Source: DATGEO01 sp035310015
GTDB taxonomy: Bacteria; Chloroflexota; Dormibacteria; Dormibacterales; Dormibacteraceae
Assembly (NCBI GenBank): GCA_035310015.1
Contig: DATGEO010000082.1
Location: 1-16,063 of the forward strand
Direction: 5' to 3'
Length of the DNA stretch: 16,063 bases
The notes under the pieces: model-generated
What the model was told of the DNA's origin: nothing
The model's database searches: none
What the model saw: the letters and a program-made list of their open reading frames with translations, nothing else
Translations under genes and position numbers: made by a program
Shown here: piece by piece, positions 7,611 through 13,965 of the stretch
Numbering within the stretch: the stretch's first letter is position 1
Layout: each line of letters opens with the position of its first letter

Positions 7611-7620
7611 GAACCCCCCT

Positions 7621-7696
7621 TGGCCTCCTCGCCTGCCCTTGGCAGCCTGACGATAGGGTGGTCGGGCTCAGCCCGACCACGCCGGCGACGAGGCCG
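7621..7696 (+). promoter_or_regulatory. Possible RNA three-way junction masking the murB ribosome binding site
   Basis: GGCCTCCTCGCC (7622-7633) can pair with GGCGACGAGGCC (7684-7695), with one C-C mismatch; a T-G pair at 7621/7696 may extend the stem. It encloses a short hairpin (7633-7645) and the 11-bp hairpin (7658-7680), giving a compact junction. The GAGG at 7690-7693 is the only plausible Shine-Dalgarno for murB, 8 nt before its ATG, and it lies in the 3' strand of the closing stem. The folding follows from complementarity; the regulatory role is inference. Confidence 0.4.
7658..7680. repeat. Perfect palindrome 2 (11-bp arms, 1-nt centre)
   Basis: The left arm GTGGTCGGGCT at 7658-7668 and the right arm AGCCCGACCAC at 7670-7680 are exact reverse complements around C7669. 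The architecture is the same as palindrome 1 (long perfect arms, single central base), but the sequence differs. Confidence 0.9.
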
Positions 7697-7701
7697 TTGA
7701 A

Positions 7702-7724
7702 ATGACCTGGCGCACAAGATCTAA
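7702..7724 (+). repeat. Direct repeat, copy 2 (5' end of murB)
   Basis: This second copy of the 23-bp repeat starts exactly at the murB ATG and encodes MTWRTRS plus the first two bases of Asn8. The offset from copy 1 is 142 bp. The match ends at base 7724; the next base differs (A at 7583, C at 7725). Confidence 0.95.
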
Positions 7725-8619
7725 CGTCGAGTGGCTGCGCGGCCTGGCCGGGGTCAAGGAGCGCGAGCCGCTGGCCACGCGCACCTCGTTCGGGATCGGC
7801 GGGCCCGCCGACTTCTTCGTCGAGGTCGGACGCGCGGAAACGATCGAGAAGGTCCTGTCCGGCTGCGTGGAGCGCGGCATCCCACACCTGCTGCTCGGCG
7901 CGGGCACCAACCTGCTGATCGCCGACGCGGGCATCGAAGGCCTCGTCATCCGCGTCGAGAACCGCGACCACAGCATCGACGGCACGCGCGTCCGCGCGGG
8001 CGCCGGGCTGAAGATGATGCGGCTCGCGCGCATCGTCGCCGACGCCAACCTGCGCGGGTTCGAGTTTGCGATCGGAGTGCCGGGAACGGTCGGCGGCGCG
8101 GTGTACCAGAACGCGGGCTGCTGGGGCAAGGAGATGCGCGAGGTGCTGGTCGAAGCGTGCGGCTTCGTGCCCGGCCACGGCCGAGCGACCTGGACGCCCC
8201 TGCAGCTGAAGCTCGGCTACCGCACCTCCGCGCTGCGCGAAGGCGCGCTCGAGGGGGCGCTGGTCATCGACGCCACCATCCAGCTCGAGCGCGGTGACGG
8301 GGAGGAGGCGCGCCGGCTCATGGCAAAGCTCACGCGTGAGCGCGGCGAGACGCAGCCGATCAAGACCAAGAACTGCGGCAGCGTGTTCAAGAACCCGCCG
8401 GGCGACTCGGCCGGCCGGCTGGTGCAGGCCGCGGGCCTCAAGGGTGTGCGTGAGGGCAGGGCCGTGGTGTCGGAGCTGCACGGCAACTTCATCGTCAACG
8501 AGGGCGGCGCGAAAGCGGCCGACGTCGCGAAGCTCATCGAGCGCGTGCGCGCCGAGGTGAAGAACCGGTTCAACAAAGAGCTCGAGCCCGAGGTCGAGTT
8601 CGTGGGCCGCTGGAAATGA
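7702..8619 (+). CDS. murB: UDP-N-acetylenolpyruvoylglucosamine reductase (MurB)
   Basis: MurB is a flavoenzyme that reduces UDP-GlcNAc-enolpyruvate to UDP-MurNAc with NADPH. The 305 residues fit the type II (short) class. The FAD-binding half shows TRTSFGIGGPADFFVEV (26-42) and LLLGAGTNLLIAD (63-75), then GVPGTVGGAVYQNAG (125-139). Arg174 in GYRTS, Ser227 in NCGSVFKNP (the proton donor) and Glu297 in LEPEVEF match the usual active-site residues. The ATG at 7702 has GAGG 8 nt upstream. It lies just after a hairpin-rich insertion, and its first codons duplicate the end of murC. The ddl ATG overlaps the TGA. Confidence 0.95.
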   Translation: MTWRTRSNVEWLRGLAGVKEREPLATRTSFGIGGPADFFVEVGRAETIEKVLSGCVERGIPHLLLGAGTNLLIADAGIEGLVIRVENRDHSIDGTRVRAGAGLKMMRLARIVADANLRGFEFAIGVPGTVGGAVYQNAGCWGKEMREVLVEACGFVPGHGRATWTPLQLKLGYRTSALREGALEGALVIDATIQLERGDGEEARRLMAKLTRERGETQPIKTKNCGSVFKNPPGDSAGRLVQAAGLKGVREGRAVVSELHGNFIVNEGGAKAADVAKLIERVRAEVKNRFNKELEPEVEFVGRWK

Positions 8620-9572
8620 GGGTGGCGGTTCTGTGCGGCGGCCGGTCCGCCGAGCGCGAGGTGTCGCTCAAGTCCGGCGCCCAGGTGCAGCAGGCGCTGC
8701 GCGGCATGGGCCACGACGTGACCGCGGTCGACATCGACTCGAGCACGTGGGACGTCCTGCGCGACGGCGGCTTCGACTGCGTGTTCAACGCCCTCCACGG
8801 GCGCCTGGGTGAGGACGGCACGGTGCAGGGGATGCTCGAGCTGCTCGGCCTGCCTTACACCGGCTCCGGCGTGCTCGCCTCGGCGCTGTGCATCGACAAG
8901 GCGCGCGCGAACGAGATGATGCGCGGCGGCGGCCTGAACATCCCCGACTTCGAGGAGCTGGAGGTGAAGCAGGGCGTCGCGGGCGACGTGGTCGAGCGAT
9001 TGGTCGGTCGGTACGGACTGCCGCTGGTGGTCAAGCCGGTGCGCGAGGGATCGACGATCGGCGTCACCATCGCGCGCGACGCCGACGACGTGGCGAGCGG
9101 TCTGCTGCTGGCCTCGAGGTACGACCGCCGAGTCCTGATCCAGAAGTTCCAGGCCGGCACCGAGATCACAGTCGGGGTGCTGGCGACGCCCGACCTGCAG
9201 GTGCTGCCCACCCTGGAGATCGTCAGCGAGAACCCGGTCTACGACTACGACGCGAAGTACACGGCGGGCCGCTCGCACCACATCATCCCCGCCCGCATCC
9301 CCGAAGCCGCGCGCGAGGGTGCCGCCCAGGCCGCGGGCCGCGCGTTCACGCTGCTCGGCTGTTCGGGCATGGCGCGGGTCGACATCATCGTCGACGGCGC
9401 GGGCGCGCCCTGGCTGCTGGAGGTGAACACGGTCCCCGGCCTCACCGCGCTGTCGCTGCTGCCCGACGCCGCGAAAGCCGCGGGCATCTCCTTCGACGAG
9501 CTGTGCAGGCGATTGGTCGAGCACGCCGTCGCCCGCAACCGGCTGCAGGTGGGGCCGCCCCGTGCCTCTTAA
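8616..9572 (+). CDS. ddl: D-alanine--D-alanine ligase (Ddl)
   Basis: Ddl is an ATP-grasp ligase that makes the D-Ala-D-Ala dipeptide used by MurF, encoded upstream in the same cluster. The 318 residues match the family. Motifs are LCGGRSAEREVSL near the N-terminus, HGRLGEDGTVQGMLELLGLPYTG, IDKARA and LVVKPVREGSTIGVT (ATP binding). YDYDAKYTAG is the omega-loop region, whose Tyr and Lys favour D-Ala over D-lactate. MARVDIIVDG and LLEVNTVPGLTALSLLP follow, the latter binding metal and phosphate. Because of the YDYDAKY loop, resistance-type D-Ala-D-Lac activity is not expected. The ATG overlaps the murB stop, and the last 11 bp overlap ftsQ. Confidence 0.96.
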   Translation: MRVAVLCGGRSAEREVSLKSGAQVQQALRGMGHDVTAVDIDSSTWDVLRDGGFDCVFNALHGRLGEDGTVQGMLELLGLPYTGSGVLASALCIDKARANEMMRGGGLNIPDFEELEVKQGVAGDVVERLVGRYGLPLVVKPVREGSTIGVTIARDADDVASGLLLASRYDRRVLIQKFQAGTEITVGVLATPDLQVLPTLEIVSENPVYDYDAKYTAGRSHHIIPARIPEAAREGAAQAAGRAFTLLGCSGMARVDIIVDGAGAPWLLEVNTVPGLTALSLLPDAAKAAGISFDELCRRLVEHAVARNRLQVGPPRAS

Positions 9573-10503
9573 GCGCAGGCGCTCACGCTTTCCGAGCATC
9601 GATTGGAGGCGCACCATCGACTCCACCGAGCCGCTGAAGGGCCAGCTGTGGACGCGCTCCGAGAAGGCTTTGAAGGAACCCGACGTGCACTGGTCGCGCC
9701 GCGCGATCGCGGGCGCGGTCGCCGTGCTCGAGTGCGCGCTGCTGGCCTGGCTCGTGTTCGGCCCCGCGTTCTCGATCCGCACGGTCCACGTCACCGGCGC
9801 CCGGCACCTGAGCATCTCCCAGGTGCTCGCCGCCGCGGGCCTCGACCCCAATGCCTCCGTGCTCACTATCGACGGCCAGTCCGACGAGCAGCGACTGCTG
9901 GACCAGACCTGGATCCGGGCCGCGAGCGTGCAGCCGCAGCTCGACGGCACCCTGGACATATCGGTGAGCGAGTGGGTGCCCGTCGCCGCGTATCACTCCG
10001 GCGCGAGCGGCAAGCTCTTCCTGCTCTCCGACCAGGCGGTCGTCCTCGGCCCGGCGCCGTCCGCGGGCGCGCTCACCAACATCCAGGGACCCGCCGGCCA
10101 TGACCCGAAGACCGGCGACCGGGCGCTCGACCCCGAGCTGCTCGTCGCGCTCGTGAACATGCAGCGCCTCCTGCCCGGCCTCATCGGGCAGCAGGTCTCG
10201 CACTTCATCGTCGACTCCTGCGGCGACCTGACGATGGTTTCGATGCGCGGGTGGAAGGTCTACTTCGGTCGCGTGCTCACGCCCGAGGAATATGCGTCGC
10301 TTCGCGACAAGCTGGCCGCGTTGAAGGCCATCAACGGCAAGGTCAACTACGACTCGGCAGACCTCGACTACGTCAACGTGATGAACCCTTCAGAGCCTGC
10401 CGTAGCGTTCAAATCCAAGGAACCTCCGCCGCCGTCGCCGGCGGCCTCGCCGTCTCCGGGTGCGCCGTCGCCACCACCGTCCCCCACGCCTGTTTGCAAG
10501 TAA
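9562..10503 (+). CDS. ftsQ: Cell division protein FtsQ/DivIB
   Basis: FtsQ is a bitopic divisome scaffold that links early and late division proteins (FtsB/FtsL and the FtsW-FtsI synthase). The 313-residue protein has a basic cytoplasmic N-terminus (residues 1-47), one membrane segment (about 48-66) and a POTRA domain starting FSIRTVHVTGARHLS (70-84). A beta domain (about 140-275) follows. A Pro/Ser-rich tail (about 283-313, with PPPPSP and PSPPPSPTP) ends in Cys-Lys and is not a standard FtsQ feature. The assignment rests on topology, the POTRA start and the position between ddl and ftsA, since sequence identity in this family is low. The GTG at 9562 lies within ddl, with GGTGGGG ending 7 nt upstream. 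Confidence 0.88.
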   Translation: MPLKRRRSRFPSIDWRRTIDSTEPLKGQLWTRSEKALKEPDVHWSRRAIAGAVAVLECALLAWLVFGPAFSIRTVHVTGARHLSISQVLAAAGLDPNASVLTIDGQSDEQRLLDQTWIRAASVQPQLDGTLDISVSEWVPVAAYHSGASGKLFLLSDQAVVLGPAPSAGALTNIQGPAGHDPKTGDRALDPELLVALVNMQRLLPGLIGQQVSHFIVDSCGDLTMVSMRGWKVYFGRVLTPEEYASLRDKLAALKAINGKVNYDSADLDYVNVMNPSEPAVAFKSKEPPPPSPAASPSPGAPSPPPSPTPVCK

Positions 10504-10514
10504 GCTGACGCGCC

Positions 10515-10847
10515 ATGCAGGTGATCGTCGTCGCCGTCCTCTTCGCCCTGCTCGGCGTGCTGCTCGGGCTGCTTTCGCCGGTGACGATTCCGATCACCTA
10601 CGCGCGCTACACCGCCATCTCCCTGCTCGCCGCGCTGGACTCGATCTTCGGCGCGTTCAAGGCCTACATCGCCGGCTCGTTCGAGCCTCGCGTCTTCTTC
10701 AGCGGTCTCATCACGAACATGGCCCTGGCCGCCGGCCTGACCTTCTTCGGCGACAAGCTCGGCGTCGACCTCTCGATCGCCGCCATCGTCGCTTTCGGAG
10801 TCCGGATCTTCAACAATCTCGGGGCCATCCGGCGTCACTATTTGTGA
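10515..10847 (+). CDS. sbp: Small basic membrane protein, Sbp/DUF1290 family
   Basis: This 110-residue membrane protein has about three hydrophobic segments (1-28, 60-77, 85-97). It closely resembles Bacillus Sbp, which lies between divIB and ftsA there too. Shared runs include TIPITYARYTAISLLAALDSIFG (start near residue 25), FFSGLITNMALA, GDKLGVDLSIAAIVAFGVRIFNNLGAIRR and the ending RRHYL. The function is not established; its constant position between ftsQ and ftsA suggests a division or envelope role. It starts 11 bp after ftsQ with only a weak Shine-Dalgarno. It is the last gene before a 147-bp gap containing the ftsA promoter. Confidence 0.9.
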   Translation: MQVIVVAVLFALLGVLLGLLSPVTIPITYARYTAISLLAALDSIFGAFKAYIAGSFEPRVFFSGLITNMALAAGLTFFGDKLGVDLSIAAIVAFGVRIFNNLGAIRRHYL

Positions 10848-10910
10848 CAGCGCTGTTGGTAAGGAGGCACAAGGCCTAGAGACCGGCCCGCCGCCACCCA
10901 CAAAATCTGG

Positions 10911-10939
10911 TTCCCCTCGCGCCCGGGAGCCTATATAAT
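10911..10939 (+). promoter_or_regulatory. Candidate sigma-70-type promoter for ftsA-ftsZ
   Basis: A perfect TATAAT lies at 10934-10939, within TATATAAT, in otherwise GC-rich DNA. A poor -35 hexamer TTCCCC sits at 10911-10916 with a 17-bp spacer. Transcription would start near 10946 and give a 5' leader of about 49 nt to the ftsA start. The gap 10848-10994 also holds an AAGGAGG at 10861-10867 that is followed by no ATG, GTG or TTG within 20 bp. Confidence 0.55.
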
Positions 10940-10973
10940 CCCCGCAACCCGCCCTCGAATATCTCTACGTCCC

Positions 10974-10979
10974 AGGAGG
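10974..10979 (+). promoter_or_regulatory. Shine-Dalgarno of ftsA, unusually distant
   Basis: AGGAGG is the only strong ribosome binding site before ftsA, but it lies 15 nt before the TTG at 10995. The in-frame codons between (CAT CCC AGC ACC GTT) include no start codon. Either the spacing is truly long or initiation is inefficient. Confidence 0.5.
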
Positions 10980-10994
10980 CATCCCAGCACCGTT

Positions 10995-12233
10995 TTGCCA
11001 CGGCGGAAGAAAACCGTCGGTCTCGACCTAGGCACGAGCCGGGTCGCCGTGATCATCGCCGAGTCTGACGACCCCGGGGGTCCGATCAGCGTCATCGGCG
11101 TGGGCGAGGTGCCCTCCGACGGCCTGCGCAAAGGCGTCGTCGTCAACCTCGACAAGACGATCGCGGCCATCCAGGCGGCGGCGGTGCAGGCCGAGCGGAT
11201 GGCCGGCCAGCGCATCGACTCGGTCGTCGTCTCGCTCGGCGGCACGCACCAGTGGTCGCAGAATTCCACGGGCGTGGTCGCGGTCGCGCGGCCCGACCGG
11301 GAGATCTCCGAGGACGACGTGCAGCGCGTGGTCGAGGCATCGCGCGCGGTCAGCATCGCGTCCGACCGCCAGGTCGTTCACGTCATCCCGCGCGCCTACA
11401 CGGTCGACGGCCAGGAGGGCGTTCGCGACGCCGTCGGCATGACCGGGCAGCGGCTCGAGGTCGAGACCAACATCATCACGGGCGCGCAGACGGCAATCCA
11501 GAACGTCATCAAGTGCGTGCACGGCGCGGGCTTCGACATCGAGGACGTCGTCTGCGCGGGGCTCGCGGCGGGCGAAGGCGTGCTGACGCCGCAGGAGATC
11601 GACCTCGGGGTCTGCCTGGTCGACATCGGCGCGGGCAACACCGCGGTGGTCATCTACAACGAGGGCTCGGCGCGCCAGCTCGCGGTGCTGCCGGTGGGCG
11701 GCAACCATGTCACCAGCGACATCGCGATCGGCCTGCGCACCACGCTCGACGAGGCCGAGACCCTGAAGCTCAACTACGGGCACACGCTGCCCGACGTCAT
11801 CGACCACGGGGAGAAGGTCGAGGTGCGGCAGGTCGGCGGCGACCGCATCCAGGCGCTGCCGCGCCGGTTCCTGGCGGAGATCATCGGCCCGCGCATGCAG
11901 GAGATCTTCCAGATGGCGCGGGAAGAGGTCCGCAAGTGCGGGTTCGACGGGCTTCTGCCCGCGGGCGTCGTCGTCAGCGGCGGCGGCGCGCGGCTGATGG
12001 GCACCACCGACGCGGCTCAGAACGTCTTCGACGCGTCCGTCCGCCTCGGCCAGCCGCTTGGGCTCACGGGCCTGGCCGACCGCTGCCAGGGACCGTCGTT
12101 TGCGGTCGCCGCCGGACTCGTCGCGTGGGGCTCGAGGTCGCACGCGCGGGTTTACGCGGCCAACGGCCGGCAGACCGTGACGCTCGGCTCGACATACCAA
12201 AAAACAGTGAGGTGGCTCCGAGATTTTTTCTAG
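10995..12233 (+). CDS. ftsA: Cell division protein FtsA (actin-like membrane anchor of the Z ring)
   Basis: FtsA is an actin-fold ATPase that tethers FtsZ to the membrane and recruits later divisome proteins. The 412 residues match the family. The phosphate-1 loop is GLDLGTSRVAVIIAE (9-23). The SHS2/1C insertion follows (DGLRKGVVVN, RVVEASRAV, VIPRAYTVDGQEGVRDAVG). Phosphate-2 is CLVDIGAGNTAVVIYN and the adenosine motif is GVVVSGGGARLMG. The C-terminal YQKTVRWLRDFF can form the amphipathic membrane-targeting helix. I chose the TTG at 10995 because any later start would delete the phosphate-1 loop. The rare start codon and long Shine-Dalgarno spacing may keep FtsA below FtsZ. ftsZ starts 67 bp after the stop. 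Confidence 0.94.
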   Translation: MPRRKKTVGLDLGTSRVAVIIAESDDPGGPISVIGVGEVPSDGLRKGVVVNLDKTIAAIQAAAVQAERMAGQRIDSVVVSLGGTHQWSQNSTGVVAVARPDREISEDDVQRVVEASRAVSIASDRQVVHVIPRAYTVDGQEGVRDAVGMTGQRLEVETNIITGAQTAIQNVIKCVHGAGFDIEDVVCAGLAAGEGVLTPQEIDLGVCLVDIGAGNTAVVIYNEGSARQLAVLPVGGNHVTSDIAIGLRTTLDEAETLKLNYGHTLPDVIDHGEKVEVRQVGGDRIQALPRRFLAEIIGPRMQEIFQMAREEVRKCGFDGLLPAGVVVSGGGARLMGTTDAAQNVFDASVRLGQPLGLTGLADRCQGPSFAVAAGLVAWGSRSHARVYAANGRQTVTLGSTYQKTVRWLRDFF

Positions 12234-12282
12234 AGAAGACCAACGCAACCAGCTTGAGCTCGCCATAGCCAAAGCAAGAACG

Positions 12283-12289
12283 AAGGAGG
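12283..12289 (+). promoter_or_regulatory. Strong Shine-Dalgarno of ftsZ
   Basis: AAGGAGG is a full match to the anti-Shine-Dalgarno core. It lies 11 nt before the GTG at 12301 and 14 nt before the adjacent ATG at 12304. The rest of the 67-bp ftsA-ftsZ gap shows no clear promoter or hairpin. Confidence 0.75.
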
Positions 12290-12300
12290 ATCACGTCATA

Positions 12301-13371
12301 GTGATGAAGGAAAGCGAGCTGCACGAAGGCCGGGCCCGGATCAAAGTCGTCGGCTGCGGCGGCGGCGGCGGGAACGCGGTCAACCGGATGATCTCGAAGG
12401 CCCTCAAGGTCCAGTTCATCGCGGTCAACACCGACAAGCAGGCGCTCGAGCGCTGCCAGGCGGACGTCAAGGTGCAGATGGGCAGCAAGCTCACGCGCGG
12501 CCTGGGCGCCGGCGGCGACTGGACGCGCGGCCGCGACGCCGCGGACGAGAGCCGCGCCGAGCTGGCCGAGGTGGTCAAGGACTCGGACATGGTGTTCATC
12601 ACCGCCGGCATGGGCGGCGGCACCGGCACCGGGTCGGCCGCGATCGTCGCCCAGGCGGCGAAAGAGGCGGGCGCGCTGACGATCGGCGTCGTGACGCGGC
12701 CGTTCGCGTTCGAGGGCCGGGTGCGCAACGACACGGCTGAGGAGGGCATCAAGGCCCTGCGCAGCAACGTCGACGCTTTGATCGTGGTCCCGAACGACCG
12801 GCTGGCGCAGGTCGCCAGCTCCAAGACCACGCTCGAGGAGGCGTTCCGGATGGCGGACGACGTCCTCCGCCAGGGCGTGCAGGGCATCTCCGACCTCGTG
12901 ACTCAGCCCGGCGTGATCAACCTCGACTTCGCCGACGTGAAGGCGATCATGGAGAACGCGGGCGAGGCGCTGATGGGCATCGGCCACGGCGCCGGCGACA
13001 CGCGCGCCGAGGACGCGGCCAAGCAGGCGGTGTCGAGCCCGCTGCTCGAGACGTCGATCGACGGCGCCAAGGGCATCCTGTTCAACATCACCGCCGGCAA
13101 GAACATCACCCTGCAGGAGGTCCAGAAGGCGGCCGAGATCGTCCGCGCGGCGGCCGACCCGAGCGCCAACATCATCTTCGGCGTCGTCCGCGACGACACC
13201 ATGCAGGACGAGATCAAGGTGACGGTCATCGCCACCGGCTTCGCCGGCAAGACCCAGTCCGAGTCGCGCCAGCAGGTCACGGAGACGCGGAAGGCGCTCG
13301 AGCGGCCGGAGTTCGGGGCGGAGGACCTGGGCGACATCAACATCCCGGCGTTCCTGCGCAACCGCATGTAG
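12301..13371 (+). CDS. ftsZ: Cell division GTPase FtsZ
   Basis: FtsZ is the tubulin-like GTPase that forms the cytokinetic Z ring. From the GTG at 12301 it has 356 residues; the next codon is ATG, an equally possible start. T1 is GCGGGGGNAVNRM (18-30) and T2 is VNTDKQAL. T4 is GMGGGTGTGSAA. VVTRPFAFEGR and the T7 loop NLDFADVKAIM supply the catalytic aspartates. The T3 loop reads GLGAGGDWTRGRDAADESR, where the family has NPE[VI] after GAG[GA]; this is a visible change next to the gamma-phosphate. The linker is very short (about 20 residues) and ends in DINIPAFLRNRM, the conserved C-terminal peptide that binds FtsA. Confidence 0.97.
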   Translation: MMKESELHEGRARIKVVGCGGGGGNAVNRMISKALKVQFIAVNTDKQALERCQADVKVQMGSKLTRGLGAGGDWTRGRDAADESRAELAEVVKDSDMVFITAGMGGGTGTGSAAIVAQAAKEAGALTIGVVTRPFAFEGRVRNDTAEEGIKALRSNVDALIVVPNDRLAQVASSKTTLEEAFRMADDVLRQGVQGISDLVTQPGVINLDFADVKAIMENAGEALMGIGHGAGDTRAEDAAKQAVSSPLLETSIDGAKGILFNITAGKNITLQEVQKAAEIVRAAADPSANIIFGVVRDDTMQDEIKVTVIATGFAGKTQSESRQQVTETRKALERPEFGAEDLGDINIPAFLRNRM

Positions 13372-13414
13372 TCTGAGTTGAAGTTGATTTTCCGCTTGGG
13401 TTTCCTCTCATAAA

Positions 13415-13876
13415 ATGCGCTGCCCGTACTGCGGCCATCACGACCTGAAGGTCGTCGACTCGCGCGACTCCGAGGTGGGGGAGGCGATTCGACGGCGGCG
13501 TGAGTGCCTGCAGTGCGGGCAGCGATTCACGACGTACGAGCGCATCGAGACGGTGCCGTTCTTCGTCACCAAGAAGGACGGCCGCCGCGAGGACTTCGAC
13601 CCGCAGAAGCTGTTCAACGGCCTGAAGAAGGCGACCGAGAAGCGCGACATCTCGCCGGAGCGGCTGCGGGCCATCGTCGACGACATCGAGGCGGAGCTGC
13701 GCCGGTCGGGCCGGGTGGAGATCCCGAGCGGCGAGATCGGCGAGATGGTCATGGACCGCCTGCGGGACCTCGACGAGGTCGCGTACATCCGCTTCGCGTC
13801 GGTGTACAGAGAGTTCATGGACCTGCAGCAGGTCAAGCGCGAGATCGAGCAGGTCCTGAGCTCGCGCCGCCCGTAG
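13415..13876 (+). CDS. nrdR: Transcriptional repressor NrdR (ribonucleotide reductase regulator)
   Basis: NrdR senses (d)ATP and represses ribonucleotide reductase genes. The 153-residue protein has the N-terminal zinc ribbon with Cys3, Cys6, Cys31 and Cys34 (MRCPYCGHHD and RRECLQCGQRF). The family linker RFTTYERIE and an ATP-cone domain (about residues 49-139, starting with FVTKKDGRREDFD) follow. Its length is standard. The ATG at 13415 is fixed by the zinc ribbon. It follows ftsZ by 43 bp and has no Shine-Dalgarno, so it may be read through from ftsZ or initiated without one. nrdR next to ftsZ is a known arrangement in several Gram-positive and Chloroflexota-like clusters. Confidence 0.96.
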   Translation: MRCPYCGHHDLKVVDSRDSEVGEAIRRRRECLQCGQRFTTYERIETVPFFVTKKDGRREDFDPQKLFNGLKKATEKRDISPERLRAIVDDIEAELRRSGRVEIPSGEIGEMVMDRLRDLDEVAYIRFASVYREFMDLQQVKREIEQVLSSRRP

Positions 13877-13890
13877 CAGGCGTCCAGACA

Positions 13891-13949
13891 CGCGTTTGTA
13901 TACAAAAGTGCGAAATTTCGCCGCCATTTCGCGCGTTTGTGCACAAACG
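13891..13949. promoter_or_regulatory. Paired palindromic operator-like sites upstream of pgeF
   Basis: TTTGTATACAAA (13895-13906) and CGTTTGTGCACAAACG (13934-13949) are perfect palindromes with the common pattern TTTGT-NN-ACAAA. Their centres are 41 bp apart, about four helical turns. A third palindrome, GCGAAATTTCGC (13910-13921), lies between them. The two outer sites also form an 18-bp direct repeat with 15 matches (13891-13908 and 13932-13949). This AT-richer patch fills the 89-bp nrdR-pgeF gap. The GT-NN-AC core is compatible with GntR-type operators, but the regulator is unknown. No T tract follows, so a terminator is unlikely. Confidence 0.55.
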
Positions 13950-13965
13950 AGGATTTAGCTCCACC

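Larger units (their letters stand above)
7583..7701. mobile_element. Insertion-like, hairpin-rich 119-bp segment between murC and murB
   Basis: This non-coding segment separates two copies of a 23-bp direct repeat, which looks like a target-site or junction duplication. It holds a perfect 12-bp-arm palindrome (7586-7610), a small CTGCC/GGCAG hairpin (7633-7645) and a perfect 11-bp-arm palindrome (7658-7680). An outer inverted repeat (7622-7633 with 7684-7695, 11 of 12 paired) encloses the last two. There is no open frame of note and no transposase, so any mobility would be non-autonomous, like REP or MITE elements. No run of T follows either large hairpin, so they do not look like intrinsic terminators. 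The identity of the family is unknown to me; that it inserted is inferred from the repeats. Confidence 0.55.

Noticed and set aside
7586..7620. Rho-independent terminator after murC
   Set aside because: The hairpin is strong but is followed by GAACCCCCC rather than T residues, and murB continues closely downstream.
12254..12282. Promoter in the ftsA-ftsZ gap
   Set aside because: TTGAGC at 12254 is an acceptable -35, but the sequence 17 bp on (AAGAAC) does not resemble a -10.
13378..13416. Promoter for nrdR (TTGAAG/TTGATT with TAAAAT)
   Set aside because: The -10-like TAAAAT overlaps the nrdR ATG, so transcription would start inside the gene. The spacings are also poor.
13504..13965. Long in-frame extension of PgeF through nrdR
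   Set aside because: The extension is a high-GC shadow of nrdR with no family similarity. PgeF homology begins at about 13966.
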